Shown piece by piece: positions 45,744 through 58,462 of a stretch of DNA of 64,000 bases. The notes under the pieces are model-generated. The model saw only the letters and a list, made by a program, of their open reading frames with translations, was not told where the DNA came from and searched no databases. This DNA comes from Alternaria dauci (taxonomy: Eukaryota; Ascomycota; Dothideomycetes; Pleosporales; Pleosporaceae): the NCBI RefSeq assembly GCF_042100115.1, contig NC_091279.1, positions 930,001-994,000 of the forward strand, in the 5' to 3' direction. How positions within the stretch are numbered: position 1 is the first letter of the stretch; each line of letters opens with the position of its first letter. The position numbers and the translations under genes are program-made.

Positions 45744-48294
45744 GTTGGCGAGTGTAAACACGTTACAAGCTTGCAGTCAGTGGATACTAAGCCTTGACAA
45801 GTCTTGTTGTCAACTCTAGCTAGTAGGTTCCCAGAGCGCAACGAAGGTTCGGACAGATATGCCAAATATCGCGGTCCAAAGAATCAAAAGTCAGTGTCTC
45901 AACCATGGAACTACGGACTTGCTCGTCTACAACTACCCCTCTACTAGCGGAGAGCTGTCCTTAAAAACGTCACCGCTCGTGAAACTGCTGGAGAAGCGGC
46001 TGGGATATCATCATCCCGAGGCTATTGAACCGCCTATCACAGAGTTCAGTGATGATAATCCTGTTCCGATGACGGCAGCGACTGGTATGCTTTTCTCCAG
46101 GATCCAATCCCCACCATCCACTGCCTAGCGTCTGCCGATCTCTTGCCTGACAACCATGAAAGCTTCTCCCGCAAAGTGTCAGGATTCAAACGTATCAGCG
46201 AAGCATTGTTCTGGAGAAAATCCCTTTACGCGGTATTATAAATATCTGCTACAGACGCTCAACATCTCCGCTGTAATCCTGAGTTCGTCCATGAATACCA
46301 GGACCAAACTCTTGTTGTAATGAAGAGGCTCGTGCCGCACAAGGCCCACTGTTCATACCCCACACTGCCCGTAGTGACTCTTCAGAAGACTTCGAGGTGC
46401 GATGCAACATTCACACAACTTCTTGAACCCACCTCATCCTCACTGTACAATGACATATATAGCTATTTCATATCTTGACAGCGCAGCATCATCAATGCCG
46501 AGAATTGAGGCGTTATGTGCCGAGCACTCAAGCGTGAAGGGCGTTGTAGCGTGTGCGGGGGTTGAGATGTGGGGAGGCGGCTAAGCTTCCACATAAGCCT
46601 GCTCTTGTGACGTTGCTTGCTTGAACACTAGCAAGTGCTTATCTGTTAACAATATCCATGTAGGCTTAAGCGATTTTGAACATGGACGTTTGAAAATGTG
46701 TCATTCCTTCGGGCGAGAGAAAGAACCACGTCTTTAGAGATTCGCGCAGCGATGTGCCGAAACTGGACTCGACGCTTGTCCACACTTGCCGACTCCACTA
46801 TTACCGTAATGCCGCAATCTCTGTATAATTGAGCCTGGTGCCACAAACATACCCATATAGATACCTCGTGACTGAAATTGTGGACATGCCATGGAAAATT
46901 CGTCATCGTGTTTCGAAGCGGCGCTCGCGTTGTCATCCAGCCTGTACATGATCGGCGACTTCGGGGGTCTGCTTTCCATCAGTCTCCCGAGCTGGCCCTC
47001 CGCTTGCTGCGGCCTCAATTTGGCCATCTTTAGCTTCCATAAATTCGTTGCTTTCTTCCCTTCTTGGGGTACGATCGAACAAACCTGATCTCTTCCTCAC
47101 CCTAGCCAAGATGATTGAAGCGACCACCTTGAGCTCAGTGGAGGCCGTCTTGGCCTGGAATTATATGTTGTCTAATACATTTGAGCTATTCAGCGTGTTA
47201 GATATACCTACACATGCATGAACCAGGCACTTACAGCTACCGCCAAAGATGAAACCAACACGATCTCTTTGAGCATCCGACAATCGCGTAATGATAACAC
47301 CACTACCCCAGTTATGCCACACGCCGGCCTTCTGAAAGGCAAAAATTACTGATAAGCAAAACAGAGCCACAGCCAACGATAACGACGTGCAATTGCTTCA
47401 AGCTGATGTTTGGCACAGTGTGTGCACAAGAGGTCGCCCAGACGTTTGCATGCCTGCTACTTTATTGTCAACCGTGATGTTGTCAAAACTGAAGACGGCT
47501 ATCCGTTCTCCGTCTCACCAGAAGCTTCAGCCACAGTTGCAGCGTGGTCATACGAAGGACAAAGCCCCTGTGGTAGATATGCGGCCCACACAGACTCAAG
47601 TAAGTTGTGAGAAGCAACGTCTATCCTCGTCATCAATCTTGAAGCAAACGGCACAAGACGTGTAATCAGGGGCTGTTGCATCCCAGCGAGCCATGCTTCA
47701 AAAACACTGGCATCCCTTTAGCAGGTAGGTTGTTTCGCTGCTACGGTCCCTGCGAGTCCATAGCGCGTTCGCTTGGAAAGGAAGCCGTTTTTCCGATTTG
47801 TACCATCGCTTCGCTGCGACACTCCCAATTGCCTCTCCATCGCTTTTTCATCTCCTAATTTTACAAGTAACCCGACAGCGATCGCGATTGGCGCAATGGG
47901 TGTTGTAGTGGTTGGCTTACAGGCGTCGATCCAGTACAGGGCTTCAGAAAGCCGTAGCGAGCAGCGACGAAAGGTCGGACAACTCTGGTTGGTTTTTTAT
48001 GCTCTCCTTGGTTGCCCCTGACGAGTTCCTTCAGTTGCAGCGCTTTATTTTGATGGAAAAGAGTAAATGATGATGGTTGGGTGGTGGTGTCGTGGTTTCA
48101 AATTATACCACACGAAACTCGCGCGCGCCTGCAGCTGTGACGTCAAACGCCGTTGGGACGCGACTTCCACCCCAGCCCTACCGCGTTCTCACCTGCTGTA
48201 GTATACTCTCTTGTCGTTTTCCACATCAACCACCTGCCCGGTTCTGTCATCAGACAGCAGAGGCCAGTTTCATCACCCTCCACTTCTCACTGTA
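45744..48294. other. Intergenic block, 2.6 kb
   Basis: The MFS promoter lies at the left and the promoter of the large axis-like gene at the right. A 90-residue frame at 45859-46128 (plus) has ordinary composition but no family match and no splice context, so it is not called. No repeat or RNA gene is seen. Confidence 0.5.
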
Positions 48295-51174
48295 ATGACC
48301 TCGATTTTATTTGAAGCGGCTATCCAGCAGCCGGACAACGACGCGTCCAATTCGCAACTGTACAAACTCGTCTCTGCACGCGATTTCAGCGGATCCAATC
48401 TCCATTTGGTCGCAGAGCGTTATCTTGAGACTTTCTGCAATACCAATTTGTCCATTGTACGGCGGCGATGGGTCGGCATCGCGCTCGCGGGCATGCTGGA
48501 GAAGCCGAAGGTGACTGCACACATCAAAGGGTCGACACAGCTTCTTCACAATTTGGGCGCCATCATTCTGAGCAGTACCGAACAAGAGCAGGCGAAGATC
48601 GTCACTGGAATTATCATACGGCAGGCACTGGAGCAAGGCATCGATTACTGCAACTTCTGGTCGTCGGAGAAGGTCAGACACAGCGCGCCAAATTTTCCGC
48701 TCGAAGCCGGTGCGAAATGGATGAACGAGTTCCAGACATTCCTCGACGCTCTGAGCGATCCGGCACTCACGAGGCCTACCAATGAGCCCTCGATCACGTA
48801 CTTCGTCTCACTGTTCACATCGGATAAATTCAGATGGCGGGAGTCAGCCAGTGTTTTCCCTATTGCCCTTATCGAAGCCGGGGTGTTGACCGTCATTGCT
48901 CCTGACGAACATCTCAAAGAGTGCCAGTTTGTGGAAGTACCGATCGAGCACATCGTGAGCACACGGTCAGAGCCGTCGGCACTGCACAATTCGCAGGAAC
49001 AACATATGGAGCATGAACCGTGGGACCTTGTCATGACACTCAAATCAAGCCCCTGGAGCTACCGACTGAACTCCGCTCAACGCATCGCGACGGAGATGTC
49101 GCTCATGTTCAAACATTGTGGAGACGCGTTAGAGTGGAAAAGTTGCATCGAATCTCACAAGAGAGTGCACATGCACTACTCGGAAACGTCTCGCAACATG
49201 CCTATTGATGTCAGCTCACCTTCTGTCCGAAGTTCAACCGCCAGGCGGTCGCTCCGAAGTAGCTCGCAGCCGCGTTGGACGGAGCGCATCGCTACTAAGA
49301 AACCTAGGATGAAAAGTAGCGATCTGGGTTCTCTCCAACCGCGTATACAAACTCCTCGAGCCGATCTCCAGCCGCAGCATCAATCAACAACATTGAGACG
49401 CACAACACACAGCAAAGGAAAGTTACCCCGTATTACTCAAGCCGCAAAACAGAAGATATTCGAGAAACTCAATGCGGAATCTGACGCTGAATCTGAGGAT
49501 CTCGACATAGCCATAGAAAATGCTCGCAATAATGTTTCCGATACTTCAAGTGTTACATCATCGCCGCGAAAAAGGTCACAGGGCCCAAATGCTGTCCCGA
49601 GCAAGAAAGCAGTCAAGAGCAAGTCGAAGGCACGCGTATCACATACCAAGCATATGGCAGACGACGATGAAGAATTCATGCCAACTCAAACAAGGACAAA
49701 GAAGAAGACGAGTACCAAACGCAAAGCAGCACTAGACACTACAGCTGAAAGCAAATCAAGGAAGAAACCTCGTAATGATGTAAAGTCGAGGACAACGAAC
49801 TCGGAACAGCAGGATCAAACACATCTGCTTGCAAAGCCACTGAGGTCACCACATTCTGTCACATCGCCACAGAACACCTTAGTTGAAGGACTTTTAGGTG
49901 CAAAAAGAGCCGCCGATCTCTCTGGTCTTGCATTTAAGAAACCAACACTACCTGCAAGGGTTGTCCAGACACCTTCGACCCCTACCAAGCCAAACAGAAC
50001 GCCCGCAAAAGCAGCATCGCGGCCCAAAACCCCTATGGAAGCACGAAGGCGTTCTGGTGGCCACATTTTACAATACATGGCATCTTCACCACTCGTAGCT
50101 GACGACGCCGAAGACAGTAACGAGTGGTTCGACGGTTTCGTTGAGACTGCAATACTCTCTAGCAATAGTAAACCTACGCCCGCGTCCCCAACCGCGGATT
50201 CGACAGCGATTTCTGGCCATGCAGATTGCAACGACGTAGCATCCGAGAAGAAGACCGGTGATTGGCAGACTGCCAAAAGTGACCCGTTCAGCCGGCGGTC
50301 TGTTGGCAAGATGGCTACATCGTTCATACGCCGTCTAACTGGAGAAGAATCGACGAATGCGGATGTTGGCCCGGATATTGGCATTTCGAAACATGCGCCT
50401 TTCACAGTCGCTGGCTCTAGCAAATCAGAAGCCTACACAACTGTGTCTAGAGATGATGAAACGACGCCAGCACTACTTCGTAACAAAGTCGCCGCCAAAA
50501 ACGAGGTGATTGAATCGAATTTGGACAGCTATCAGCAAGTTGTCGACTCTATTCAGCCAGCCAGTGCCCTGCAAATCTCGGCCAAAATGACCCAACAAGC
50601 CATGGAGTACGCGCAGCACACCATCGAAGAGACTAAGCAACTTGTCGATGATACGCCTGTCGAGGAGACACCCGATGAAGACAATGTGAATTTTGAAGAC
50701 ATTACCCTCGTCGGCGGTAATGGATACTATCAGCAGGTTGTCAACGAACTCAATGTTTCACCCATTAAATTCTGCTCCTCACCGCCACGTCCAGGCTCTT
50801 CTGGTAGCCATAGCTCGACATCCGCTACGCCCGAACCCTTGACTGACCCACCTGTACCGTCTTCAGAAGCTGACGAGTTGCAATGGGAAGCGAGCCTGCA
50901 GGCGCATCAGCGCGATCTTAACAAACTGCTGATGCGCACATTGAAACGAGTTATGCGGCACATTGTTGACAGCGAGACTAGTGTGACTGACATTGCGGAG
51001 ATGTATGCACAGGATGGCGACCATGTACTCAGCGCTCTGATTCAGCGACATGATACCGACCATACGCACATATTTCAAGACATGGAGAACATGAAGGCAG
51101 GCCTTCGAAAAGAGCTCGAATCTGCTGCAAAACAGATGGCGAAGGACAGAAGACGACTCAGCACAATTTCCTGA
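48295..51174 (+). CDS. Large nuclear-type protein, candidate meiotic axis core protein (Red1/SYCP2-like layout)
   Basis: This is an intronless gene of 959 residues from the ATG at 48295 (MTSILFEAAIQQ); an in-frame ATG at 48211 would add 28 residues of unlikely leader. The layout is: residues 1-150 helical, armadillo-like (LVAERYLETFCNTNLSIVRRRWVGIALAGML, LLHNLGAIILSS); 165-300 a beta-rich PH/Spt16-like stretch (GVLTVIAPDEHLKECQFVEVPIEHIV, WDLVMTLKSSPWSYRL); 300-850 disordered, basic, with many SP/TP sites and Lys/Arg clusters; 870-959 an amphipathic coiled coil (LNKLLMRTLKRVMRHIVDSE...LRKELESAAKQMAKDRRRLS). Armadillo plus PH-like domains, a disordered linker and a C-terminal coiled coil form the known plan of Red1, SYCP2 and related axis cores. 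The match is architectural only. The long basic middle region would also fit other chromatin proteins. Confidence 0.6.
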   Translation: MTSILFEAAIQQPDNDASNSQLYKLVSARDFSGSNLHLVAERYLETFCNTNLSIVRRRWVGIALAGMLEKPKVTAHIKGSTQLLHNLGAIILSSTEQEQAKIVTGIIIRQALEQGIDYCNFWSSEKVRHSAPNFPLEAGAKWMNEFQTFLDALSDPALTRPTNEPSITYFVSLFTSDKFRWRESASVFPIALIEAGVLTVIAPDEHLKECQFVEVPIEHIVSTRSEPSALHNSQEQHMEHEPWDLVMTLKSSPWSYRLNSAQRIATEMSLMFKHCGDALEWKSCIESHKRVHMHYSETSRNMPIDVSSPSVRSSTARRSLRSSSQPRWTERIATKKPRMKSSDLGSLQPRIQTPRADLQPQHQSTTLRRTTHSKGKLPRITQAAKQKIFEKLNAESDAESEDLDIAIENARNNVSDTSSVTSSPRKRSQGPNAVPSKKAVKSKSKARVSHTKHMADDDEEFMPTQTRTKKKTSTKRKAALDTTAESKSRKKPRNDVKSRTTNSEQQDQTHLLAKPLRSPHSVTSPQNTLVEGLLGAKRAADLSGLAFKKPTLPARVVQTPSTPTKPNRTPAKAASRPKTPMEARRRSGGHILQYMASSPLVADDAEDSNEWFDGFVETAILSSNSKPTPASPTADSTAISGHADCNDVASEKKTGDWQTAKSDPFSRRSVGKMATSFIRRLTGEESTNADVGPDIGISKHAPFTVAGSSKSEAYTTVSRDDETTPALLRNKVAAKNEVIESNLDSYQQVVDSIQPASALQISAKMTQQAMEYAQHTIEETKQLVDDTPVEETPDEDNVNFEDITLVGGNGYYQQVVNELNVSPIKFCSSPPRPGSSGSHSSTSATPEPLTDPPVPSSEADELQWEASLQAHQRDLNKLLMRTLKRVMRHIVDSETSVTDIAEMYAQDGDHVLSALIQRHDTDHTHIFQDMENMKAGLRKELESAAKQMAKDRRRLSTIS

Positions 51175-51379
51175 TGTCTATAAAGCTCACGATGAACAGT
51201 GGCGAAAGCGTTGTAACATCATGCGGGCGAAGTCTTATGCAGGACATACACGTATAGTATTAAGAAAATGTATGCAAGAGTAGTCCCAAAACACGATAGC
51301 ATAGCCCGACATGGAAACAAACATGTATTAGTAGTTACCCAAACCAAACATGCGTCCCATATCTTGCTTTACACGTGCG

Positions 51380-51847
51380 TCATGATTGACTTTCTCCAGT
51401 ATATGATGCGCCTTCATGTATAGAACTCTCGCGAGAATTTCGCTGAGAGCTTTGTTCTTTGTTCTTCCCTTTCTCAATAATGTGCTTCATCGACATGCCA
51501 CCCCACGGTAGTCCAGATAGTGATTGACTTGTATCAATGTTGTCCGGCTCCGGTGATGCGTACGAGCTTCCAGCTCTTCGTTGGTTCTCCGCATTCCGCT
51601 CAGTCGCCTCTTTCTGCTCTTTTATTTTGTCGCCTTATCCATGTTAGCAAAGTTCCGCTGAAACGTGTTATGCGTGCTCCTTACGAAATCTTCTTTGTGC
51701 GAGCTTATTCTGAATCTTCCGCCTTTCGCTGGGGTCCTTGACATCGGACCATTCGTCTGATCTTGCTTCCGGAGACTCGGCCGTCACGGATGAACCACCC
51801 TTGGATGAGGCGGGCTGGTTGGGACTAGATTGCTGACCTTGGGACAT
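51380..51847 (-). CDS. Small bZIP transcription factor
   Basis: Exons (minus) are 51847-51685 and 51633-51380, giving 138 residues. The basic region is DPSERRKIQNKLAQRRFR, interrupted after the Phe codon by a 51-nt intron (GTAAGG...ATAAG, branch GCTAAC), then DKIKEQKEATERNAENQRRAG. The N-x-x-AQ-x-x-R pattern is the DNA-contact signature of fungal bZIPs. The leucine zipper is very short, as in a group of small fungal bZIPs ending in GLPWGGMSMKHIIEKG. The start is the ATG giving MSQGQQSSPN; a Met 12 codons upstream is possible. Its targets are unknown. It has a large free upstream region (51848 on), as is common for regulators. Confidence 0.82.
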
Positions 51848-54800
51848 GTTTCCAGTCATCCAAGCAGAATCTATGCAGCACATAGAGGTCGTATTCTAGG
51901 AAAACAGCCCGTGGAGCTGTCTAGCTTGTATCGAAGATAGCCGTGCTTTAGATTGTAGTTGACGTGCAGCTTTCTCCAGTCCACAAAGCAGGTGCTTTGT
52001 TAAGAGCCAGGTGATGAAGAGCTGGTTTCTCCTATTTGAGCGATGCTGATGTGTAGTTGTAGAGGAAGGACAGATGATGTGTAGTGTCTATCTGGTTGGC
52101 GGGCGCATTGCGAGTATTTCTATTGCTATGTGATTTTGAGGGATCCATTGATCAGCCGCAAGACAGAGTATGTGTGATGAAGGAGAACGTCGAACGATCC
52201 AAGATGCTAGTATGATCTACCTAAGCGTATGGAAACTGGGGGCCTTGAAGCAGCGGGGCCTGTGAGTGCAATTATGACGGGGATGTAAGGGAAGGATGTG
52301 CGAAAAGGGCGCGGCTGAAGTCTTGAAATGATCCCGTAGAGGATCGCCCATGATACCTGGTAAGGAGTGAGACAAGGCTAACCATTCTTGACGCTTACTA
52401 TTTGGTATCAGCTTGGCCTATTCGTTGTAAGATGGCATTTCGATGTCTGGCGATTGTACACAAATACTAAGACCAGAACCCGCTGCGGGACGAAAGCTCG
52501 ATTGTTCTTAGTCTCGTTCGGCAGTATGATATAACAAATACCATGAGTGAACACTATTGGTGCATTCGTATCTAGTTTTAATTCAGTTTCCGTGTGAGGT
52601 TAGAGGTCCACTCGACGCAGTACCTGCATGCGCCGCAGTGGGGTCCGGGATGACCGCATCGTTGTAGCCTTGCCGTTGGGCTGAAGTGTCTCAAACATTC
52701 TGTCGGGTCGACTTGCACCAATAATGCTTGGTATTCCCAAAGGAAGTGGTAGCGTGTATGTACATCAGCCTTGTACTCTCGAAACGTCATGGCATCAGGC
52801 TTCCTTGCTGGCATCGCGCTTCAGCTCTGGGCCTATAAGCCTGTGCTGTATCTTATTCGCCGAGAAATTCTATATGACATAGCACATAGTGATTATGCTG
52901 CACGTTCTGTTGGTACAGGCCAGTCTGATGTACGACCAACGTGCATGTCAACCAAAAGTGAGCAAGTGATGCTACCTAGGTATATTTCGAGTCATGTTTA
53001 AGCGGGGCATCGCGAACAACGACGGGAACATAGGAGCGAAACCCATATGCTGTCTGCCAACAGAATCGTGCGCGTGGGGTCGGTATAGAGGTTGAGCTAG
53101 TGGTGGTGGTCCAGGGCCACCTAGGGCCTTGGGTGCTGTGAAATGGAATTGCGGTCGGCACGATGCCCGCTAAGCTTGATCGGACGAGCTAGAACCGCGT
53201 ACCTTGACCTCATTCGTCACTTCTTACCAGCCACGCGTGGCTGGAGTCTGCGCTGACCGCTCTGCAGTCTTGCACTGTCGACACCATGGCCCGTTGTCCT
53301 TCCTTGTCGAGAAAACAAAACGCAAATATAGATTCGGCTGCGCTTCGCTCGGTACAGCTTGCCCCCCTCCTGATGCCGTCCCCAAGGCCCGGCTTTGCCG
53401 CACCTGGATCCTGAACCGTTCCAGTGGTTGAACACCGCATCGGAGCTGGAAGTGTTTGCGAGATCAACAACGACACTTCTAGATATGTTTCGCATTGCTT
53501 ACTGTTATCGTATCGTCTAGCAAAACGTTGGATGTTCTCACAAAAATGTAGCATGGGCGGCTAAGAAAAAGGTCGATGCATGAGACCGCCTGCTTCTTCG
53601 CACTCGCACTACTAGCTCGCGATACTCTAGGCTTTGACAAATATTGCTGGAAGGATTGCGGACCGATTTCATCGCCCTGCAGTCGTCCCCGCAAGTTGAT
53701 AAGAGCGGAGCTTTGGCCGGCCTTATTGTAGGGGCCTTTGATGGCACCTTTGCGAATACGGGACGTTGCAAACGGCTCGCGTCCAGCGGCAGCGTGCCGC
53801 GGATGCTCGGGGCACGTCTGGCACCATGATCAACAATTTGAGGCTTCCAGCCGTGATGTGGGGCCCTACGTTTCCACCTTCACCGTACACTGGAAGGAGC
53901 GAACTTTCTTCGAACCCTCCGAGACATCGCAATCACACGGCTTCCAGCTCCATCCTTCGGTCCCTTGTGGTTGGTGCCAGGGATGGGCTGAACAACGTCT
54001 ACCTACAGCTCGAACAACTTCACGTAAGATGGTACGATCAGAGTTGTTCGCTTGGAATGGAGACGAATCCGTGCACTCTCGGCTGTGCACTCTTCCGAGA
54101 TTTGGGCTAACCTCAACACCCGATTCTATCAATTGATGGACGCGAAGGTGCGAGATACTGCAGATGGTGATGTTGTGGGTGGCTGCACAGCATGCACAAT
54201 CTTTATGAAAACGTAGGGTACGGCAAGCGTGCAAAGCCATGCAGTATACCCACTCTCGAGTAAGGCCACCTGAATGGTGGATACAATTGACATGCGCTTC
54301 AAAAACTAGCGCTAGTATCTACGCCCACGCATAAATCGTCAACTTTGGGAACGGACCCCAATCTGTTAGCTGTGACAAATTCTCGGAGGTCAGGGGTTAT
54401 ATATGTCCTATGGCACCTTTTGCGAGACATGGTCCAACAACAGAGACGGTCCGCCTGAGTCTTGCAGGATGTCTTCCTGGACACAACCTTGGAATCTGCA
54501 AGGTAAGGCTTCGACTGCATGCAGCGGGAACGTGAGGGCGGGTTTATGTGACAACCTGTGGCGAACGGCGGATGACTCAAGACTGCGACTATCTGAAAGA
54601 TATCCAGATGGGAAGAAGGCTTCGGTCTAACAGATGATGCTATAAGGGAGATGGTGGAGTTTTGGCATCTATCGCCAAGAATCCTGACAAGCGTACTAAA
54701 ATTCATCTCCACTGTCTATACTCAAAGAGTCACGTGCCATGTCGAGAAGCACAGAATAGCTATTGTGTCAGCAGCGATAAATCAAATAAAGTCTGACAGG

Positions 54801-57800
54801 ATTCCTAATACCCGTCTGTGCTCTAGACTAGCACCACACATCATGAGACGCCATACTCTGTCATTGTTAACGGTCTTCTTTTTCAGAGGCCAATTACCAT
54901 CACTTCTCGACCACGCTGAGGGTAGCAGGATCAAATGACGTTGCTGTCACCCCTATTGATGGCAAAAAATAGTCTACATGAATCCTGACTTACACCCTGA
55001 AGCTCAACCCAATGATTATCGCGATACAGTAGGCCTCCACCAGGAGACTGAACAGCGACTGTACACTCTCGTGGAATCCTTACTTACCAGAGCTACATCT
55101 GGGGGTTGAAGTCTGACCTCTCGTCTCTATGTGCTAGGCAGCAAACGACTACGCCATCTCAATAGTGGGAGCAGCTCAGCAATTTTTGCTTGAGGTAATG
55201 CCAACGTTGTAACAGGAGAGTCTCCTGTGCATTCTCACCTGTCCAATAGTTTGATCCAAGCACTTGCTATTCAAACAAAAAAAAAACTCAATGCACGCAA
55301 CCTACTTTCCTTCTCAGGCGTGGATGGATCCAGAAGAGGTGATAAGAGCCGTCCTTCCAGACTTGGGGATACGGTTCTATGCCACTGCGAACCTTGACCC
55401 CTGGGGCAACTTGCATTTTAGGTTTCAAATACTGAACGACACACAGCCTTCACGTGAAAGTTGGTAAGCATCCTACTTCTCACAAATTGCACAATGGCAT
55501 ACCCTGTATCCGCGCTTTCCACCTCCGCCAGAAGCCAGTACCAGCGCTGGAGGAGTACTTTCATTGGTCAGCCCTCGAACACTCGTTGCTCTCGTCCGCC
55601 CGCAAGACGAGAAGGAGCATGACAAGAAAAACCAGCGACGACGTGTTCTGAGAGACAGGGTATCGAACAGCATGGCAGGGTTGAAAACGAGGGGAAGACA
55701 AGATGTCCTCGCAAGCTCGACGAGGGTCAGCACGTCTACCATCGTGCCGCACTCGAGCTGGTAGAGACCTATGTCCCCGCCCTGATGGCTTAGGCGCTTC
55801 GACGCATATTCAACACTCACGGGGGCATTGAAAAGGTGCCCGCCAGCCTACACTGCGATAAATATACCCAAACTATACCGAGCTAAGGAGCGGGAGATAC
55901 GGCCCGCGAGCATTAGCACGCCCAGTACGCAGACCCAGATGGTCTCCTACAACACTTGGCGTGTCCACCTTGTGGCACTCCATTGCTTACGACTATTTTA
56001 ACACTTTAGTATTGGCATAAGTGCAAGGACTAGAGGAAACGCCTAATAGATTCGAACAGTATTAGTCGACTAACGGGCCTGGTGCTAGTTTGTAGACAAG
56101 TCGTTCCTGCTAACGCTCGACTCTCCGTGGCTTGGTTGCAGTAACGTCCCGCTGTCTCGCAACCGTTCGGATATACCTGATTGATTTCGTGCCTCAGCAA
56201 TCCTGAAAGCTTGTCGATCATATTCATTGTGCAACTAGTTCAGCAGGAAGCTTTGAGCGAGCTACCTCCATGTAGCATTGTTGAGGTCTAACTCCATTTC
56301 GTCATGTTGGAAGACGCACGTGATGTGAGCCTGGGCCCAGTCGAAGAGTTGGAAGAGTATTTGATTCCTGGTACAGGTCATGCATGCGCTACCATGGCCA
56401 TCTCTTTCCGGAGCGAGGTCAGGTTAGCTTCAAACGGAATAGGAAGTCAGACTTACCGCATCTCCGAATCCATCTGAACATGCTGTATTACGGGTTTGTC
56501 ATCAAGACACATGTTGCATGTGAAGAAGGGATTTGTTGTGGTCGTCATATCTGCATCGTTGTCTTCACGAGTGTATCAAGCGATACATGTCTATTGTCCA
56601 ACGAAGAACGAAGAAGCTTCGAGCTTGCCAACAGCCAAGGCTTGAGGTCACTTTTTTAGCTTGGTCATTGCGACTCTTTGAAGACGAGTAATGGCTATCA
56701 ATCTAGTCTGATCATACCCGAGTGGCGAATGTCTGATGGTGATGCTGCGAAAGGGGAAGGTGAGCAGCAGGGACGATCCGGCGAATCTCGTCGACATGTC
56801 TTGTTCATAATGGTAAAGTGTGGCGAGATGATGGTGTGGCGGCTGTGGCGTGGTGCCGATTGTTTGCTTCTCGATAGATGTGGGCCATGTCGTTTGTTCT
56901 GCTGGCGAGCGAGGCGTAAAAGATTTTGCAGTGCTTGGTTGCACAGTATTACTGAGCACAGTAGCATCCAAGGTGAAGGTCCGACAGAATAACCTGTTTT
57001 TTTTGGGGTGCGGGCGGGTAGCCAAGCCACACTGTACCTGACGATCGATACGCGGATTTCGATGCATGGATCCATGGTGGTCGTACCGAGTAAATAAGGC
57101 GCGGTGCACATGGCAAACAAGGTCTGGTGAGAAATGACGCAGGTGAGGGTGGCTGAAGAGAGGGGCACCGTTGGTCGGAGAGTGAGAAAGTTGGGGCGAT
57201 GGGTTTGGCAGTGGCTGACTGTTGGTCGCGCTGGCCGACGCAGCGCTGGACAGGTGGGCGTTTGGGCATGGATCGGCGGAGTCTGGCGGCCAGTCGTCTC
57301 CATGGAGCAACACTCGGCTGCTTTGGTGTGTCGGCAACAACGGGCAGGCTTGTGATTGTTGCGAGTAGTCGATGCAATGCAGGACGGGCTGCGCCACCAC
57401 GCCGGCTCAATGCTCGTCGTCTTGTCTAGCCTGTCACCGTTCTTGGTGGCATTGGCGGGCTCAGCTCAGGTGTGCGCATAGAATCGGGGGTTGTTGCCAT
57501 GGCAGAGTGCTGCTGGCGGGCGTTGAGACGAGGCGCAAGTCGTGGTGTCGTGTGGCGTCGCCGTGTCTCGTGCTGCGACGTGCGTGTGTGGAGGGCAGGC
57601 AGCTTCTTGGATGTTTAGCAGTGGGTCGTGGTGGCCAAGCGTGGTTGGCCGCCGCGATACACAGCCCCAAAAGGCTTGCGTTGTTCCGCCGCGGTGCGCT
57701 GAGGCTACCTCTTTCTCTGCTGTCGAATTTCAGCGCCAGACTGCCACTTTGTCTCTCCCCCCCTCCCTTCTAAAGTCGCCTGCACTTGTCGCGCGCGCGC

Positions 57801-58462
57801 CCATCGCACGGTAGCCGCTCGCCAGAAAAGGGCCGTTGCAGCCAGATCCCGTGACTGTCTGCTCAGTTGTTCCAAGATTTGCCGTAGCTAGGCGCACGCC
57901 CTCTCCTGCCTGCTTGCCTTTGCCTAGCCTGGACTGGGACCGTCAGCCACAAGACTGCTTCAACGGGTCCCTCGTCATCGGCACCTGGACTACCAGACGA
58001 CCTGCACTCTACGACGACCCTGCGACGGCCTACTAGTTGCACCACGTCCAGCATCGCCATTGTCTCGCTCGCTCGCTCGCTCGCACGTCTGTCTGCACTG
58101 TACTCGCACCCCGGCCATCCCAGGACCCCTCCCTCATCGACGTCTCTTTGTGTGCAGCCGCCGTGCTCGCGCGCTTCTTGCTAGTCGCCTGCTCGAGCCG
58201 CAACGCCTCGCGACCGAGGGCACATGCGAGCAGTTTAAGCGTGCTCAATTGCGAAGCTGGCGCTTTCTACAGCCCAAGTCTATCTGGAGTGCTGGTAGAG
58301 GACGTAGAGGACGGCCATTTGCGCGCTCCCCGGCGGCCGCATCCATACAAAGGTTAGACGAGTGACCCATGCATATACCACGACCCGCCGCATCGTCGGA
58401 ACGAAACCAATGCTAATGCGACGTCAAGATACCCGCACTGAACCGTGTCGCCACACCACACC
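51848..58462. other. Gene-poor block, 6.6 kb
   Basis: No gene is supported. Short frames occur (52578-52814 minus, 53738-54136 plus, 55291-55467 plus, 56648-57400 minus), but none shows a domain or a clean splice chain. An A-tract lies near 55277. The right 1.8 kb is GC-rich and probably the long leader and promoter of the C2H2 gene, with a CTCG/CGCT microsatellite near 58063-58083. Confidence 0.5.
58063..58083. repeat. CTCG tetranucleotide microsatellite
   Basis: About five tandem copies of a 4-bp unit (CTCG/GCTC register) lie about 380 bp upstream of the C2H2 start codon. Confidence 0.85.

Noticed and set aside
45859..46128. 89-codon frame on the plus strand (MPNIAVQRIKSQ...)
   Set aside because: It has no recognised family, no splice signals linking further exons and no transcript evidence. 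It might be a remnant but is not supported.
52360..52420. GTAAGGAGTGAGACAAGGCTAACC, resembling an introner in intergenic DNA
   Set aside because: The spacing and the CTGACTT block do not match the family, and there are no flanking exons.
56648..57400. Open frame of 250 codons on the minus strand
   Set aside because: Composition is Pro/His/Ser-rich without domain. It overlaps other long frames and lies in GC-rich sequence upstream of the C2H2 gene. Likely a chance frame in a leader/promoter.
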